A stretch of DNA of 64,000 bases from Pseudonocardia acidicola (lineage in GTDB: Bacteria; Actinomycetota; Actinomycetes; Mycobacteriales; Pseudonocardiaceae), in the NCBI RefSeq assembly GCF_012911935.1, contig NZ_JAAXLA010000033.1, forward strand, positions 1 to 64,000. The letters are read 5' to 3'. Under the pieces are notes generated by a model that did no database searches, was not told the origin of the DNA, and saw only the letters and a program-made list of their open reading frames with translations. Shown piece by piece: positions 49,106-58,988 of this stretch (its first letter is position 1; every line of letters starts with the position of its first letter). The translations under genes were made by a program, and so were the position numbers.

Positions 49106-50044
49106 ATGAGAGTCAGGTCCGGGATCCGGTTGCGCGCAATCGCCGTCGCCGCCGCCACCCTCGGCGCGGTGACCGTCGCAGGCTTCGCGCTACCGGCCAC
49201 CGCGACCGCACAGCCCGGGCACGCCGCACCGGCGCAGGCACCGGCGGGCAAGGCCTGGGCACCGGCTTCGAGCGCGGCGATCCACCCCGGTGTGCAGACC
49301 GTCACCGACGGCGGCGGCTCCTGCACCAGCAACTTCGTCTTCACCAGCGGGGGCCGGGTCTTCCTCGGCCAGGCCGCGCACTGCGCGGGAACCGGTCAGG
49401 CGACCGAGACCAACGGCTGCGACTCCGGCACCATGCCGCTGGGCACCACGGTGAAGGTCGAGGGCGCGAGCCGCCCCGCGACGATGGTCTACAGCTCGTG
49501 GGTCACGATGCAGCACGACGGCGAGACCGACCCGGACACCTGCGCCCACAACGACTTCGCGCTGGTCGAGCTCGACGCGGCGGACACGGCGAAGGTCAAC
49601 CCGTCGGTGCCGTTCTTCGGCGGCCCGACCGGCATCAACGTCGACGGCCTGCCGGCCGGCGCCGAGGTCTACTCCTACGGCAACTCACCACTGCGCCAGG
49701 GCATCAGCGCGCTCAGCCCCAAGGCGGGCGTGAGCGCCGGCGATGTCGCCGGCGGCTGGGGTCACGAGGTCTACACCGTCAGCCCCGGTGTCCCCGGCGA
49801 CTCCGGCAGCGCCTACATGGACGGCAGCGGCCGGGCCGTGGGGCTGCTGTCCACGCTGAACCTGGCGCCGCTGCCGGTCAGCAACGGCCTGGCCGACATG
49901 AGCCGCGTGCTGGCCTACGCCAACGCCCACGGCGGCATCGGCTACATCGAGCTCGCGCTCGGCACCGAGCCGTTCACCAAGCTTCCCCCGGGAGTGCCGC
50001 CCGCTCAGGTGGCGCCGCCCGCGGGGCCGCCGCTCGGAGCCTGA
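49106..50044 (+). CDS. Secreted trypsin-like serine protease
   Basis: A 312-residue chymotrypsin-fold protein. A signal peptide (IRLRAIAVAAATLGAVTVAGFALPATATAQ) is followed by a Pro/Ala-rich linker and a domain with the catalytic triad: His in LGQAAHCAG, Asp in AHNDFALVEL, Ser in PGDSGSAYM. Two Cys pairs suggest disulfides. The C-terminus is Pro-rich (LPPGVPPAQVAPPAGPPLG). The start ATG at 49106 has GGGGAG upstream. It is an insertion relative to M. tuberculosis, where ftsH is not followed by such a gene. Target unknown. Confidence 0.85.
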   Translation: MRVRSGIRLRAIAVAAATLGAVTVAGFALPATATAQPGHAAPAQAPAGKAWAPASSAAIHPGVQTVTDGGGSCTSNFVFTSGGRVFLGQAAHCAGTGQATETNGCDSGTMPLGTTVKVEGASRPATMVYSSWVTMQHDGETDPDTCAHNDFALVELDAADTAKVNPSVPFFGGPTGINVDGLPAGAEVYSYGNSPLRQGISALSPKAGVSAGDVAGGWGHEVYTVSPGVPGDSGSAYMDGSGRAVGLLSTLNLAPLPVSNGLADMSRVLAYANAHGGIGYIELALGTEPFTKLPPGVPPAQVAPPAGPPLGA

Positions 50045-50064
50045 CCGCGCTCCGTCCCGCCCAC

Positions 50065-50099
50065 CGTGCCCGGTGCCGCCTCCCGCGGCACCGGGCACG
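50065..50099. terminator. Bidirectional terminator
   Basis: A 15-base-pair stem (CGTGCCCGGTGCCGC with its complement) with loop CTCCC separates the convergent serine protease gene (ends 50044) and hpt (ends 50117). Confidence 0.75.
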
Positions 50100-50116
50100 T
50101 CCGTGCAGAGCGCCGG

Positions 50117-50680
50117 TCAGGCGTAGACGGCAGGGTCGAGCGTCCCGATGAACGGCAGATCCCGGTACCGCTCGGCGTAGTCCAGGCCGTAGCCCACGAC
50201 GAACTCGTTGGGGATGTCGAAGCCCACGTACTTCACCGGGACGTCGACCTTCACCGCATCGGGCTTGCGCAACAGCGTGCACACCTCCAGCGAGGCGGGC
50301 CGGCGCGACTCGAGGTTCTTCAACAGCCAGGACAGCGTCAGCCCGGAGTCGATGATGTCCTCGACGATCAACACGTGCTTGCCGGCGATGTCGCGATCCA
50401 GGTCCTTGAGGATGCGCACCACCCCCGACGACGACGTGGACGAGCCGTAGGAGCTGACCGCCATGAACTCGAGCTGCACCGGCATGGGCAGCGCGCGGGC
50501 CAGATCGGTCATGAACATCACAGCGCCCTTGAGCACCCCGACCAGGAGCAGATCCGACTCACCGCTCAGCCCGAAGTGGTCCGACGCGTAGTCGCGTCCG
50601 ACGAGTTGGGCCAACTCCGCGGTCTTCTCACTGATCTGCTGCTCGGTGACCAGCACGGACGCGATGTCACCGTCGTACAA
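50117..50680 (-). CDS. hpt: Hypoxanthine phosphoribosyltransferase
   Basis: Hpt salvages hypoxanthine/guanine to IMP/GMP using PRPP. The 187-residue protein has the PRPP loop [18 protein letters not shown], the flexible-loop region [12 protein letters not shown], and C-terminal [21 protein letters not shown]. The start is TTG at 50680: it gives the normal [16 protein letters not shown]-terminus and is preceded by GAGGAGG eight bases upstream, the strongest signal nearby. Directly downstream of tilS, as Rv3624c follows Rv3625c. Confidence 0.94.
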   Translation of the reverse strand: MYDGDIASVLVTEQQISEKTAELAQLVGRDYASDHFGLSGESDLLLVGVLKGAVMFMTDLARALPMPVQLEFMAVSSYGSSTSSSGVVRILKDLDRDIAGKHVLIVEDIIDSGLTLSWLLKNLESRRPASLEVCTLLRKPDAVKVDVPVKYVGFDIPNEFVVGYGLDYAERYRDLPFIGTLDPAVYA

Positions 50681-50753
50681 GCGGATGGCCTCCTCGACAC
50701 AGCCCGGCGGTTCCGGGCAGAACGGCGTTGCTGGCAGGGCCCCGAAGAGGGCC

Positions 50754-51770
50754 TCATCCGGCCGGGGGCTCCCCCGTCCGGCGCAATACCAGCCTGCCAC
50801 GCTGACGAACGAGGTCCAACCCGCCGGGGAGGGCGACCCCACCCTGCCCGCGCCAGCGACCGACCAGGTCGTCGGCGGAACGAAGGTGCCCATCGGTGAG
50901 CCCGTTCACACCTGTTGCGAGCAGCCAGCCGCGCAGCGCCCGGCGGCGCACCGCGGCGGGGGCGGCCGCGAGCGGGGCGACGCGCAGCCCGTCCCCGTCC
51001 CGGGCGGCCGCGAGGATCTCCTCCGCCCAGCCGTCGAGCGCGTCGCCGTCCTCGCGGAGCTGGGCCGCGGTCCGGGCCAGTGCCTCGGCGACCCCGCCCG
51101 CCAGGACGTCCTCCAGCAGCGGCAGCACCTCGCGGCGCAGCCGGACCCGGGTGAACCGGGGGTCGGCGTTGTGCGGGTCGTCCCACACCGGAAGGGCGCA
51201 GGCCCGGCAGACCGCCCGGGTGACGGCGCGGCGCACCCCGAGCAGCGGGCGCAGCCAGGGCGCGTCCCAGGACCGCATGCCGGCGATCGACCGCGGCCCG
51301 GAACCCCGGCCGAGCCCGAGCAGCACGGTCTCGGCCTGGTCGTCGAGGGTGTGCCCGAGCAGCACCGGCGAGTCGGGGTGCGGACGGGCCGCGGCCAGCA
51401 CCGCATAGCGGGCCCGCCGGGCGGCCGCCTCCAGGCCGCCGGGCCCCTCCACGGTCACCGGGTGCACGGTGGCGGCGATCCCGCGCCCGGCCAGCAGCGC
51501 GGCGACCTCGGCCGAGCGGGGCGCCGACCCGTCCTGCAGGCCGTGGTCGACGACGGCCGCATGCACCCGGCCCGGGAACTCGGCCTGCGCCGCGACGGCC
51601 AGCGCGAGCGAGTCGGCACCACCCGAGCACGCGACGAGCAGCGGGGCGGTACGGGGGGCCGGCGGCAACCCGGCCAGCGCGGCGCGGACCGCCCGGCGGA
51701 TGTCCGCCACGGCCGGGTCGGGCCGGGCCGGACGGGTCGGCTCACGGGCCAGCTCGGTCACGGTGCACAC
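50754..51770 (-). CDS. tilS: tRNA(Ile)-lysidine synthetase
   Basis: TilS adds lysine to C34 of tRNA-Ile(CAU), enabling AUA decoding. The 338-residue protein has the PP-loop [25 protein letters not shown] and the [10 protein letters not shown] stretch. The C-terminal part is short compared with E. coli TilS, as in M. tuberculosis. GTG at 51770 is the likely start, though GTG 51761 is possible. Part of the leftward hpt-tilS-DUF2342-dacB group. Confidence 0.92.
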   Translation of the reverse strand: MCTVTELAREPTRPARPDPAVADIRRAVRAALAGLPPAPRTAPLLVACSGGADSLALAVAAQAEFPGRVHAAVVDHGLQDGSAPRSAEVAALLAGRGIAATVHPVTVEGPGGLEAAARRARYAVLAAARPHPDSPVLLGHTLDDQAETVLLGLGRGSGPRSIAGMRSWDAPWLRPLLGVRRAVTRAVCRACALPVWDDPHNADPRFTRVRLRREVLPLLEDVLAGGVAEALARTAAQLREDGDALDGWAEEILAAARDGDGLRVAPLAAAPAAVRRRALRGWLLATGVNGLTDGHLRSADDLVGRWRGQGGVALPGGLDLVRQRGRLVLRRTGEPPAG

Positions 51771-51791
51771 CGTGCCACGGCCGGCCCCGGA

Positions 51792-52850
51792 TCACCCCAC
51801 CCGGCGCAGCCAGGCCTGCGGGTCGGCGAGTTCGGCGCGGCTGGGCAACGTCTCCGGGCTCGTCCAGACGCGGTTCAACCCGTGCATCCCGACCTCGTCG
51901 ACGACGGCCTTCGTGAACGCGGACCCGACCGCGTACTGCCGGACCTTGGCTTCGACCCCGAGCAGCGCCCGCAGGATCCGGTCGGCCAGTCCGCCGCCGC
52001 GGCGGCGCGCGGTGAACCGGGCGCGGATGGTCGCGACGCTGGGCACCACCTCGGGCCCCGCGGCGTCCATGACGTGGTCGGCGTGGCCCTCGAGCAGCGT
52101 GGTCACGGCCAGCAGGCGGTCGAGCACCGCCCGCTGCTCGGGGCCCTGCAGCAGCTCGACGAGTGCGAGGGAGTCGCCGCGGGCCTCGCGCAGCCCGCGC
52201 AGCGCCTCGGGCAGCCGTTGCAGCAGGCCGCCGCCCGCCGAGTCGGCCACCGAGAGGAACCGCCCGATCTCGCCGGCGAAGTAGTCCCGCAGCCAGGGCA
52301 CCGCGGTGAACTGCAGCCGGTGCGTCGCCTCGTGCAGGCAGACCCACAGCCCGAAGTCGGTGGCCGAGACGTTGAGGACACGTTGCGCGGCGTGCACGTT
52401 GGGCGCGACCAGCAGCAGCCGGCCGCCACCGGACGCGCCACCGAACGGGTCGTACTGGCCGAGCACCCGGCCCCCGAGGTAGGCGAGCACGGTACCGACC
52501 TGCAGGCCCGCGGTGGTGCCGGTGAGGCTGCGGGCCAGCCTGGGCGTCCGTGGCAGCCGGGCGCCCGCGGTCAGTGCCGCCATGCCGTCGACGGCGGCGG
52601 CGGCCCACGCCGGGCGGTCCACGACGTCGGCGGGGAGCAACGGCAGGCCGGCGCCGAGACCGGTCACCTCGCGGACGTGTCCCTCGGCGACGGCGGCATC
52701 GGAGCGCAGCCGGTCGACGAGTTCCTCGGCCTCGGCCCGGCTCACCGCGGGACCGGCAGGCACCAGCCGCGCGGCCGTGCGCCGGGCCAGCTCCCAGTTG
52801 ACCGGCAGACCGTGTTCCACCTCGGAAGACGGCCCGCTGCCGTTCACCAT
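51792..52850 (-). CDS. DUF2342 zinc-dependent metalloprotease-like protein, Rv3626c-like
   Basis: A ~352-residue protein with the zinc motif HEATHRLQF near residue 190 (HExxH) and a possible third ligand in EGHADHVMD. It is large, without membrane segments or signal peptide. The family DUF2342 is restricted to actinobacteria and its substrate is unknown. The ATG at 52850 is preferred because AGGG lies six bases upstream, over further upstream codons (GTG 52853, TTG 52904). It lies between tilS and dacB as in M. tuberculosis (Rv3626c). Confidence 0.85.
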   Translation of the reverse strand: MVNGSGPSSEVEHGLPVNWELARRTAARLVPAGPAVSRAEAEELVDRLRSDAAVAEGHVREVTGLGAGLPLLPADVVDRPAWAAAAVDGMAALTAGARLPRTPRLARSLTGTTAGLQVGTVLAYLGGRVLGQYDPFGGASGGGRLLLVAPNVHAAQRVLNVSATDFGLWVCLHEATHRLQFTAVPWLRDYFAGEIGRFLSVADSAGGGLLQRLPEALRGLREARGDSLALVELLQGPEQRAVLDRLLAVTTLLEGHADHVMDAAGPEVVPSVATIRARFTARRRGGGLADRILRALLGVEAKVRQYAVGSAFTKAVVDEVGMHGLNRVWTSPETLPSRAELADPQAWLRRVG

Positions 52851-52941
52851 CACGGACCCTGCTGCGTTGCTCGGTACCGGCTGCACGCGGCCCACGCTAC
52901 GCAAACCGGTGAGCAGAGGTGGATCTCCCGGCCGGGTCGGC

Positions 52942-54369
52942 TCAGCGGCAGCCGCACTGGCTCAGCGTGGCCGCGATCGTGTCCAGCTGCGGGCGCACGG
53001 TGGCCGGCGACTGCCCGTTGGAGATCAACGCGAAGACCAGCAGCCTGCCGTCGGCGTCGGTCACCACGCCGGCCAGGCTGCTCACCCCGCTCAGGGTGCC
53101 CGTCTTGGCCCGCACCACGCCGCGCCCGTCGGCGGAGTTCGCGGTGTCGAAGCGGTCCTCCAGCGTGCCGTCGCCGCCGGCCACGGGCAGCCCGGACAGC
53201 ATCGGCCGCAGCAACTCGGGGTCGTCGGCGCCCTGGGCCGGCGCCGCCGCGGCGCCGAGCAGCGTACCGAGCAGCCGGGGCGGCACGCGGTCGCTGGTCG
53301 AGAGCCCGCTGCCGTCGACCATCACCGCACCGGTGGTGGCGAATCCGGCCTGGGAGAGCGCGGCCAGCACCTGGGCGGCGGCACCGGTGAACGACGGGTC
53401 GCCGTTGCGTGCGATCGCGACCTCGCGGGCCAGCAGCTCCGCCGTGACGTTGTCCGAGTTCTGCAGCATGTTCTCGACCAGGTCCGAGATCGGCGCCGAC
53501 GCGACGGTGCCGAGCACGGCGGCGTTCGGCGCCGCGACCGCCGTGGTGACGGAGTTCTGATCGGCACCCAGCTTCTCGGCCAGCGCCCGGCCCGCGGCGA
53601 GCGCGGGCTGGCTGACCCGCGGGCCGTCCTGCAGCGTCGGGTCCACGCGGCCGCCGTCGAGCATCAGCGGCACGATCGGCGTGATGTTGCCGGCCGGGAT
53701 GTCGGCGGGATCCCAGCCCTGAGCGAGCGTCGGCCCGGTGTAGCGGCTGGTGTCGATGAGCACCCGCGTGATCGGGCCGGGGTGTGTCTTGCGCAGGTCG
53801 GCGACGAGGTCGTCGAGGCGGGCCGGCTGCGGATAGACCGAGTTCTTCCCGGCGGGCAGCGCCGTCAGCGTCGGGTCACCGCCGCCGACCAGGATCACGG
53901 AGTCGGGGGTGGGCCCGGCCACCACCTTCGTGTACAGCCGCTGCGTGCTGTCGAGTGTGAGCAGCGCGGCCGCCGTGGTGAGCAGCTTGGCTGTCGACCC
54001 CGGGGCGAGTGCCTGATCCGGTGATCGTTGCCACAGCGTGGTCCCGCCGGCGGGGTCGACCACCACGCCGGCGAAGTTGCCGAGCCCCGCGGATCCGGCC
54101 AGCGGGGTCAGCGCCTCCGCCAGCCCGCTCGCGGTCGGCAGCGGAGCGTTGGCGTTCAGCGCACGCAGCGCCGGGACCGGCGCCGCCGGGACGTCCGCGG
54201 CCGCGGTGGACGCGCCCAACCCCAGCTTGGAGGCCATGGACGGCGCGGTCAACGCGATCACGCTGCCGGTCGCCGCAGCCAGCATCAGGATCACGAGCAC
54301 CGCGATCCCGCGCCGGACTCCCCGCCCGGGAACGCGCAGCGTGTCCCCGATCCGCCGCCCGAATCCCAC
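52942..54369 (-). CDS. dacB: D-alanyl-D-alanine carboxypeptidase/endopeptidase (PBP4 type)
   Basis: Trims peptidoglycan peptides outside the membrane. It is a ~475-residue class C low-molecular-weight PBP with an N-terminal anchor ([21 protein letters not shown]). Active-site motifs: SxxK in PGSTAKLL, SxN in [10 protein letters not shown], and KTG in AKTGTLSG; the Asp/Gly-rich GGGDPTL stretch follows. GTG at 54369 is favoured by GGGAGG just upstream; GTG 54390 would add seven residues. Matches Rv3627c in place, divergent from ppa. Confidence 0.93.
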   Translation of the reverse strand: MGFGRRIGDTLRVPGRGVRRGIAVLVILMLAAATGSVIALTAPSMASKLGLGASTAAADVPAAPVPALRALNANAPLPTASGLAEALTPLAGSAGLGNFAGVVVDPAGGTTLWQRSPDQALAPGSTAKLLTTAAALLTLDSTQRLYTKVVAGPTPDSVILVGGGDPTLTALPAGKNSVYPQPARLDDLVADLRKTHPGPITRVLIDTSRYTGPTLAQGWDPADIPAGNITPIVPLMLDGGRVDPTLQDGPRVSQPALAAGRALAEKLGADQNSVTTAVAAPNAAVLGTVASAPISDLVENMLQNSDNVTAELLAREVAIARNGDPSFTGAAAQVLAALSQAGFATTGAVMVDGSGLSTSDRVPPRLLGTLLGAAAAPAQGADDPELLRPMLSGLPVAGGDGTLEDRFDTANSADGRGVVRAKTGTLSGVSSLAGVVTDADGRLLVFALISNGQSPATVRPQLDTIAATLSQCGCR

Positions 54370-54540
54370 CGTGCCTCCCGCTCGTTCCACGCCGCGTCAC
54401 CGGTGCCGAGGCCCCGGCAGGGTCGGCCGGTCACGCCCGCCCGGATGCGGTCCCCCACACTAGAGGTCGGCGCCGGAGCCGGTCGCCCGACCGGCATCGG
54501 CTCTCATTCAGCCCGTTTCCGAACAGCAGGAGCATCGTCA

Positions 54541-55044
54541 GTGGACTTCGACGTCACCATCGAGATCCCCAAGGGCGGCCGGAACAAGTACGAGGTGGAC
54601 CACAAGACCGGGCGCATCCGGTTGGACCGGACGCTCTTCACGGCCACCCAGTACCCCGCCGACTACGGCTTCGTCGAGGAAACCCTCGGTGAGGACGGTG
54701 ACCCGCTCGACGCGCTGGTCCTCGTCCAGGAGCCGACCTTCCCGGGTTGCGTGATCCGGTGCCGGGCGATCGGCATGTTCCGGATGAAGGACGAGAAGGG
54801 CGGTGACGACAAGGTGCTCTGCGTTCCGTCGGACGACCCCCGACAGGAGCACCTGCGCGACATCCACCACCTTCCGGAGTTCGACCGCGCGGAGATCCAG
54901 CACTTCTTCGAGATCTACAAGACCCTCGAGCCCGGCAAGAGCGTCGAGGGCGCGACCTGGGTCGGCCGGGCCGACGCCGAGCGCGAGATCAATGCGTCGT
55001 GGGCGCGCGCCAAGGAGGCTGAGGAGTCCGGCGCGGAGCACTGA
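54541..55044 (+). CDS. ppa: Inorganic pyrophosphatase
   Basis: Hydrolyses pyrophosphate, pulling biosynthetic reactions forward. The 167-residue family I enzyme has [13 protein letters not shown], the signature DGDPLDALV with its metal-binding Asp, and [21 protein letters not shown] at 54541 has AGGAG upstream. It is divergent from dacB, as Rv3628 is from Rv3627c, and marks the end of the conserved block. Confidence 0.96.
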   Translation: MDFDVTIEIPKGGRNKYEVDHKTGRIRLDRTLFTATQYPADYGFVEETLGEDGDPLDALVLVQEPTFPGCVIRCRAIGMFRMKDEKGGDDKVLCVPSDDPRQEHLRDIHHLPEFDRAEIQHFFEIYKTLEPGKSVEGATWVGRADAEREINASWARAKEAEESGAEH

Positions 55045-55091
55045 GCCCGCAGCCGCTTACCTCGTCCGGTGTTGCGACGCACGGCCCGACG

Positions 55092-55643
55092 TCACGGTTG
55101 CCGGCCCGCGGGTCGATCAGCCATGACATCGGGCCGCGCGTCGGCGGCCCCGGCCTCCGGCTCGGCGGACCGTGACCGGTACTCCTCGAAGTCGGTGGTG
55201 AACCGGGCGAGCAGCGCGCCCAGCCGCTGCCGGTCGGACGGCGACCAGTGCGCCATCATCTCGGCGATCTTCTCGTTGCGGAGCCTGCGGTTCTCCTCGA
55301 AGACGCGGCAGCCCTCGTCGGTGGCGACCAGCAGGGTGGCCCGCCCGTCCTCCGGGTCGGCGGCACGCTCGACCAGACCGAGCCGGACGAGCTGCCCGAC
55401 CTGCCTGCTGACCGTCGACGGGTCGGAGTGCACGGCCTCGGCCAGCGCGCCGGCCCGGCGCGGTCCGCCCTTCACCAGGTGCACCAGCAGGTGGTAGGTG
55501 GCGCGCTCGACGGCGGCGGGGTGTTCGGCCTGGTACTGGGTGTAGGCGCGTTCGAGAAGCCGGATCAGGCGGATGAGCTCGGCGCCGAGCTGGTCGGCAT
55601 CGGCGAGCGCCGCGGCGCGGTCGGCGCCGTTCTTGCAGGGCAC
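55092..55643 (-). CDS. MarR-family transcriptional regulator
   Basis: A 183-residue winged-helix regulator of the MarR type. The recognition helix region is EAVHSDPSTVSRQVGQLVRLGLVERAAD followed by the wing EDGRATLLVATDEG; N- and C-terminal helices form the dimer. GTG at 55643 is preceded by GAGAGGGG. The last ~20 residues are Ala/Asp/Pro-rich. The natural target is unknown and no efflux gene lies beside it. Confidence 0.85.
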   Translation of the reverse strand: MPCKNGADRAAALADADQLGAELIRLIRLLERAYTQYQAEHPAAVERATYHLLVHLVKGGPRRAGALAEAVHSDPSTVSRQVGQLVRLGLVERAADPEDGRATLLVATDEGCRVFEENRRLRNEKIAEMMAHWSPSDRQRLGALLARFTTDFEEYRSRSAEPEAGAADARPDVMADRPAGRQP

Positions 55644-55728
55644 GCAAGGCCCCTCTCGATGTCGATGTGCGGGTCGGGGTGCGGCCCACGCAAGCAGGTG
55701 CCGACAAGTTGATCAAGGCCCGATCGGG

Positions 55729-55989
55729 TCAGGATGCGCGCGCGACCGGGTCGAGCACCGCTCGTCCCCGGTCGGTGAGACCTGCGGGCGCGAGCAGGTC
55801 ACCGTGCCCGGGCGCGACGAGCAGGCCGGCGTCGATCAGCCGGCCGGCCACGGTGAAATCGGCACAGGGAACGCCGTCGACCAGGAGCACCGGCTCGCAC
55901 AGCACGCTGAACCGGCAGCGTCCGGCGGCCACCGCACGCAGCAGCGCGACATCGCGTCCGGTCAGCAACGGCGCCGTAGCGCTGGACAT
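55729..55989 (-). CDS. Small winged-helix-like protein of unknown function
   Basis: An 86-residue protein from ATG 55989. It begins with a helix LTGRDVALLRAVAAGRCRF, continues with an acidic turn and strand (VLLVDGVPCADFTVAGRLI) and ends LTDRGRAVLDPVARA. The layout resembles short winged-helix proteins common in Pseudonocardiales, but I cannot name the family. An in-frame ATG 23 codons upstream would add a basic head. It lies alone between the MarR gene and the thiolase. Confidence 0.5.
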   Translation of the reverse strand: MSSATAPLLTGRDVALLRAVAAGRCRFSVLCEPVLLVDGVPCADFTVAGRLIDAGLLVAPGHGDLLAPAGLTDRGRAVLDPVARAS

Positions 55990-56110
55990 CTCGGCTCCCC
56001 TCGGCGAACTCCGCCTGTTGAGAACATCGTTCGCCGAGAGGGAAGCGTTTCGAGCCACGTCAACGCAGTGTCTACGCAGTATCGGACGAGAACGGGCGAA
56101 AAGGTTGCGC

Positions 56111-57325
56111 TCAGGCGACCCGTTCGAACAGCGCCGCCAGGCCCTGACCGCCGCCGATGCACATCGTCTCGAGCCCGTAGCGGGCGTCGCGGCGCACCAT
56201 CTCGCGGGTCAGCGTGGCCAGGATCCGGCCGCCGGTGGCGCCCACCGGGTGCCCCAGCGAGATCCCCGAGCCATTGACGTTCATCCGGTCGAAGTCGGTC
56301 GGGGTGAAGCCCCACTCGCGGGTGCAGGCCAGCACCTGCGCGGCGAAGGCCTCGTTCAGCTCGATCAGGTCGATGTCCTTGAGCGCGACCTCGGCGGCGT
56401 CGAGCGTGCGGGCCACGGCCGGCACCGGCCCGATACCCATGGTGGCCGGCGGCACCCCGCCGACGCCCCAGGACACCAGCTTGGCCAGCGGCCGCAGCCC
56501 CAGCTCCTCGGCCTTGGCCGGGTGGGTGACCACGCAGATCGCCGCGCCGTCGTTCTGCCCGCTGGCGTTGCCGGCGGTCACGGTGGCCTCGGGGTCGTCG
56601 CGACCCAGCACCGGACGCAGCGTCGCGAGCTTGTCCAGCGAGGAGTCCGGGCGGATGTGCTCGTCGCGGTCGACGACGGTGTCGCCCTTCCGGCCCTTGA
56701 TCGTGACCGGCACGATCTCGTCGGCGAAGCGGCCCGCCTCGGCCGCGGCAGCTGCGCGGTGGTGGCTGCGCACCGAGTACTCGTCCTGCTCCTCGCGCGG
56801 GATCGAGTACTCCTTACGCAGGTTCTCCGCGGTCTCCAGCATGCCGCCGGGGACCGGGAAGTTGAGCCCGCCCGCGGTGACCCGCCCCCGGGCCAGCGCG
56901 TCGTGCATCATCACGCCCGGCCCGCCCTTGACCCCCCACCGCATGGAGGTGGAGTAGAAGGGCGCGTTGCTCATCGACTCCGCACCGCCGGCCAGCACGA
57001 CGTCGGACGCGCCGGCCTGCACCTGCATGGCCGCGTAGATCACGGCCTGCAGGCCCGACCCGCAGCGGCGGTCGATCTGCAGCCCGGTGACGCTCACCGG
57101 CAGGCCCGCGTCCAGCGCCGCCACCCGGCCGATCGCCGGCGCGTCCATCGTCGGGTAGCAGTTGCCCAGCAGCACGTCGTCGACGGCCTCCGGCGCCAGC
57201 CCGGTGCGCTCGATCAGCGCCCGGATGACCGTGGCCGCCAGCTCGTGCGCCGGCACGTCGCGCAGGGATCCGCCGAACCCGCCGACAGGGGTCCGCAGCG
57301 GTTCGCAGATGACCGCATCTCGCAT
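56111..57325 (-). CDS. Acetyl-CoA C-acyltransferase (thiolase)
   Basis: A 404-residue thiolase. The acylation Cys is in DRRCGSGLQAV near residue 90, the EAFAAQV helix, the substrate His in GSGISLGHPVGATGGR and the general-base Cys in ETMCIGGGQGLA are present. Whether it runs in the synthetic (acetoacetyl-CoA) or beta-oxidation direction cannot be decided. It is followed by no operon partner but sits 13 bases downstream of the MaoC gene, so the two are probably co-transcribed. Confidence 0.93.
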   Translation of the reverse strand: MRDAVICEPLRTPVGGFGGSLRDVPAHELAATVIRALIERTGLAPEAVDDVLLGNCYPTMDAPAIGRVAALDAGLPVSVTGLQIDRRCGSGLQAVIYAAMQVQAGASDVVLAGGAESMSNAPFYSTSMRWGVKGGPGVMMHDALARGRVTAGGLNFPVPGGMLETAENLRKEYSIPREEQDEYSVRSHHRAAAAAEAGRFADEIVPVTIKGRKGDTVVDRDEHIRPDSSLDKLATLRPVLGRDDPEATVTAGNASGQNDGAAICVVTHPAKAEELGLRPLAKLVSWGVGGVPPATMGIGPVPAVARTLDAAEVALKDIDLIELNEAFAAQVLACTREWGFTPTDFDRMNVNGSGISLGHPVGATGGRILATLTREMVRRDARYGLETMCIGGGQGLAALFERVA

Positions 57326-57338
57326 GTTCGGTGTCCTT

Positions 57339-57791
57339 CTACAGGTAGTAGCGGAGCAGGCTCTCGGCCACCAGGGCCGGCCGCTCGGAGCCCTCGATCT
57401 CGACGGTCACCTTGTTGGTCACCTGGACCCCACCGCTGACGTCGGCGACATCGAGCAGCTCGATGCTGCCCCGGATCCGGCTGCCCACCGGCACCGGAGA
57501 GGTGAACCTCACCTTGTTCAACCCGTAGTTGATCGTCATCTTGACGTTGTCGACCTTGTAGATCTGCCAGCCGATGACCGGGATCAGCGACAGGGTGAGG
57601 AAGCCATGGGCGATCGTGGTGCCGAACGGGCCGTCCTTGGCCTTCTCCGCGTCGACGTGGATCCACTGGTGGTCGCCGGTCGCATCGGCGAACTTGTCGA
57701 TCTGAGACTGGTCGACCGTCATCCACTCGCTCTGGCCGAGCGTGGTGCCCTTGGCCTTCCGCAGTTCGTCCACACCGTTGAAGACGCGCAT
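57339..57791 (-). CDS. MaoC-family (R)-hydratase
   Basis: A 150-residue hot-dog-fold enoyl-CoA hydratase. The catalytic motif is FADATGDHQWIHVD near residue 36 with Asp and His, followed by GPFGTTIAHGFLTLSL. Such proteins hydrate trans-2-enoyl-CoA to R-3-hydroxyacyl-CoA, consistent with the thiolase next to it. The start ATG at 57791 is favoured because MRVFNGVDELRKA is the usual N-terminus; an ATG two codons upstream would also fit. Confidence 0.88.
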   Translation of the reverse strand: MRVFNGVDELRKAKGTTLGQSEWMTVDQSQIDKFADATGDHQWIHVDAEKAKDGPFGTTIAHGFLTLSLIPVIGWQIYKVDNVKMTINYGLNKVRFTSPVPVGSRIRGSIELLDVADVSGGVQVTNKVTVEIEGSERPALVAESLLRYYL

Positions 57792-57969
57792 GCACAACCC
57801 CTCATCCGTCGGTTGCGGCCGAGTCGGCAGGCCCGGCCCCTGACACCTCTGCCGGCCACACCGCCGACCGCCTCACCCTGCCATACGACGGCGCCCCGGC
57901 CCGGCACCTCCGGCCCCGTGGCTCCACTCGGCGGCCCTGGTTCCCGGGCACTACTCTGCGCCGCGTCGG

Positions 57970-58965
57970 GTGCGTATCTGGGACGGGGCTGATGACGACC
58001 CATTCGGCGGGTCGCGCCATCCGGGCGACGGATGGCCCGCCATGACCGGTACGACCGGCATGGTGCACGCGGGCGTGCTCTACTCCACGCCCGCTCAGCT
58101 TGCCGACCAGCTCTCCCTCCGGGTCGGTACCGCGCTCGCGGCCGGAGAACCCGTGGTCGCGGTCCTCGACGCGGCGAACCGGTCCGCGCTCGTCGACGCC
58201 CTCGGCGCCGATGCCGCCGCGGTCGAGTTCCAGGACCCGGCCCGCGTGCACAGCGTCCCGGCGTTCACCGTCGCGGTCCGCTGGGCTCGGCTGACCCGCC
58301 GCGTCGAGACCCCCGGTGTGCGCACCACCGTCATCGGCCAGCACGTCCCCGACCTGCCGGGCTGCGATCCCGGCTACTGGGCCCGGCTCGACGCCGCGCT
58401 CAACGTGACCCTGCACGGGCTGCCGATCACCATGCTGTGCCCCTGCCCGATCCGCGGGGAGCTGGTGGCCCAGGCCCGGTCGACGCACCCCACGCTGCTC
58501 GCCGACGGCCACTCCGCACCGAGCGCGAGCTACCGCGACCCGGCCGACGTCGTCGCCGAGTACCCGCCTCCGCCGCCGCCGGACCTCGGGCCGCCCACCG
58601 CCGAGCTGGACTTCCGGTCGCCGGAGCTGCCCGCCGTGCGGCACCTTGTGGCCTCGGTCTCGACGCAGGCCGGGCTGGCCACCGAGCGGATCGCCGACTT
58701 CGTCCTCGCCGTCAACGAGATCGCCAGCAACAGCGTGGAGCACGGCGCCGGGACCGGCCGGCTGCGGCTGTGGATCTGGGCAACCGGCGTCACCTGCGAG
58801 GTGTTCGACACCGGCCGGATGACGGTGCCCTTCCCGGGCATGGTGGCGCCGGCACCGTCCGGTGAGCGCGGCCGCGGGCTGTGGCTGGCCTCCGAACTCT
58901 CCGACGTGCTGCAGGCCTGGAGTGACGAGGGCGGCACGGTCGTGCGGCTCTTCGTGGAGCGCTGA
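57970..58965 (+). CDS. MEDS-domain/HATPase anti-sigma-type regulator
   Basis: A 331-residue protein in two parts. Residues ~30-195 resemble the MEDS domain (GVLYSTPAQLADQLSLRVGT, ITMLCPCPIRG, with ADGHSAPSASYRDP), a sensory module of the DcmR type. After a proline linker (PPPPPPDLGPP) a GHKL ATPase follows with N-box VNEIASNSVEHG, G1 VFDTGRM and G2 GERGRGLWLASELSD, as in RsbW-like anti-sigma factors. The product may be a partner-switching regulator; no sigma or antagonist gene is adjacent. Start uncertain (GTG 57970 or ATG 58042). Confidence 0.78.
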   Translation: MRIWDGADDDPFGGSRHPGDGWPAMTGTTGMVHAGVLYSTPAQLADQLSLRVGTALAAGEPVVAVLDAANRSALVDALGADAAAVEFQDPARVHSVPAFTVAVRWARLTRRVETPGVRTTVIGQHVPDLPGCDPGYWARLDAALNVTLHGLPITMLCPCPIRGELVAQARSTHPTLLADGHSAPSASYRDPADVVAEYPPPPPPDLGPPTAELDFRSPELPAVRHLVASVSTQAGLATERIADFVLAVNEIASNSVEHGAGTGRLRLWIWATGVTCEVFDTGRMTVPFPGMVAPAPSGERGRGLWLASELSDVLQAWSDEGGTVVRLFVER

Positions 58966-58988
58966 TCCTCGGTCCGCGATCTGCAGGA

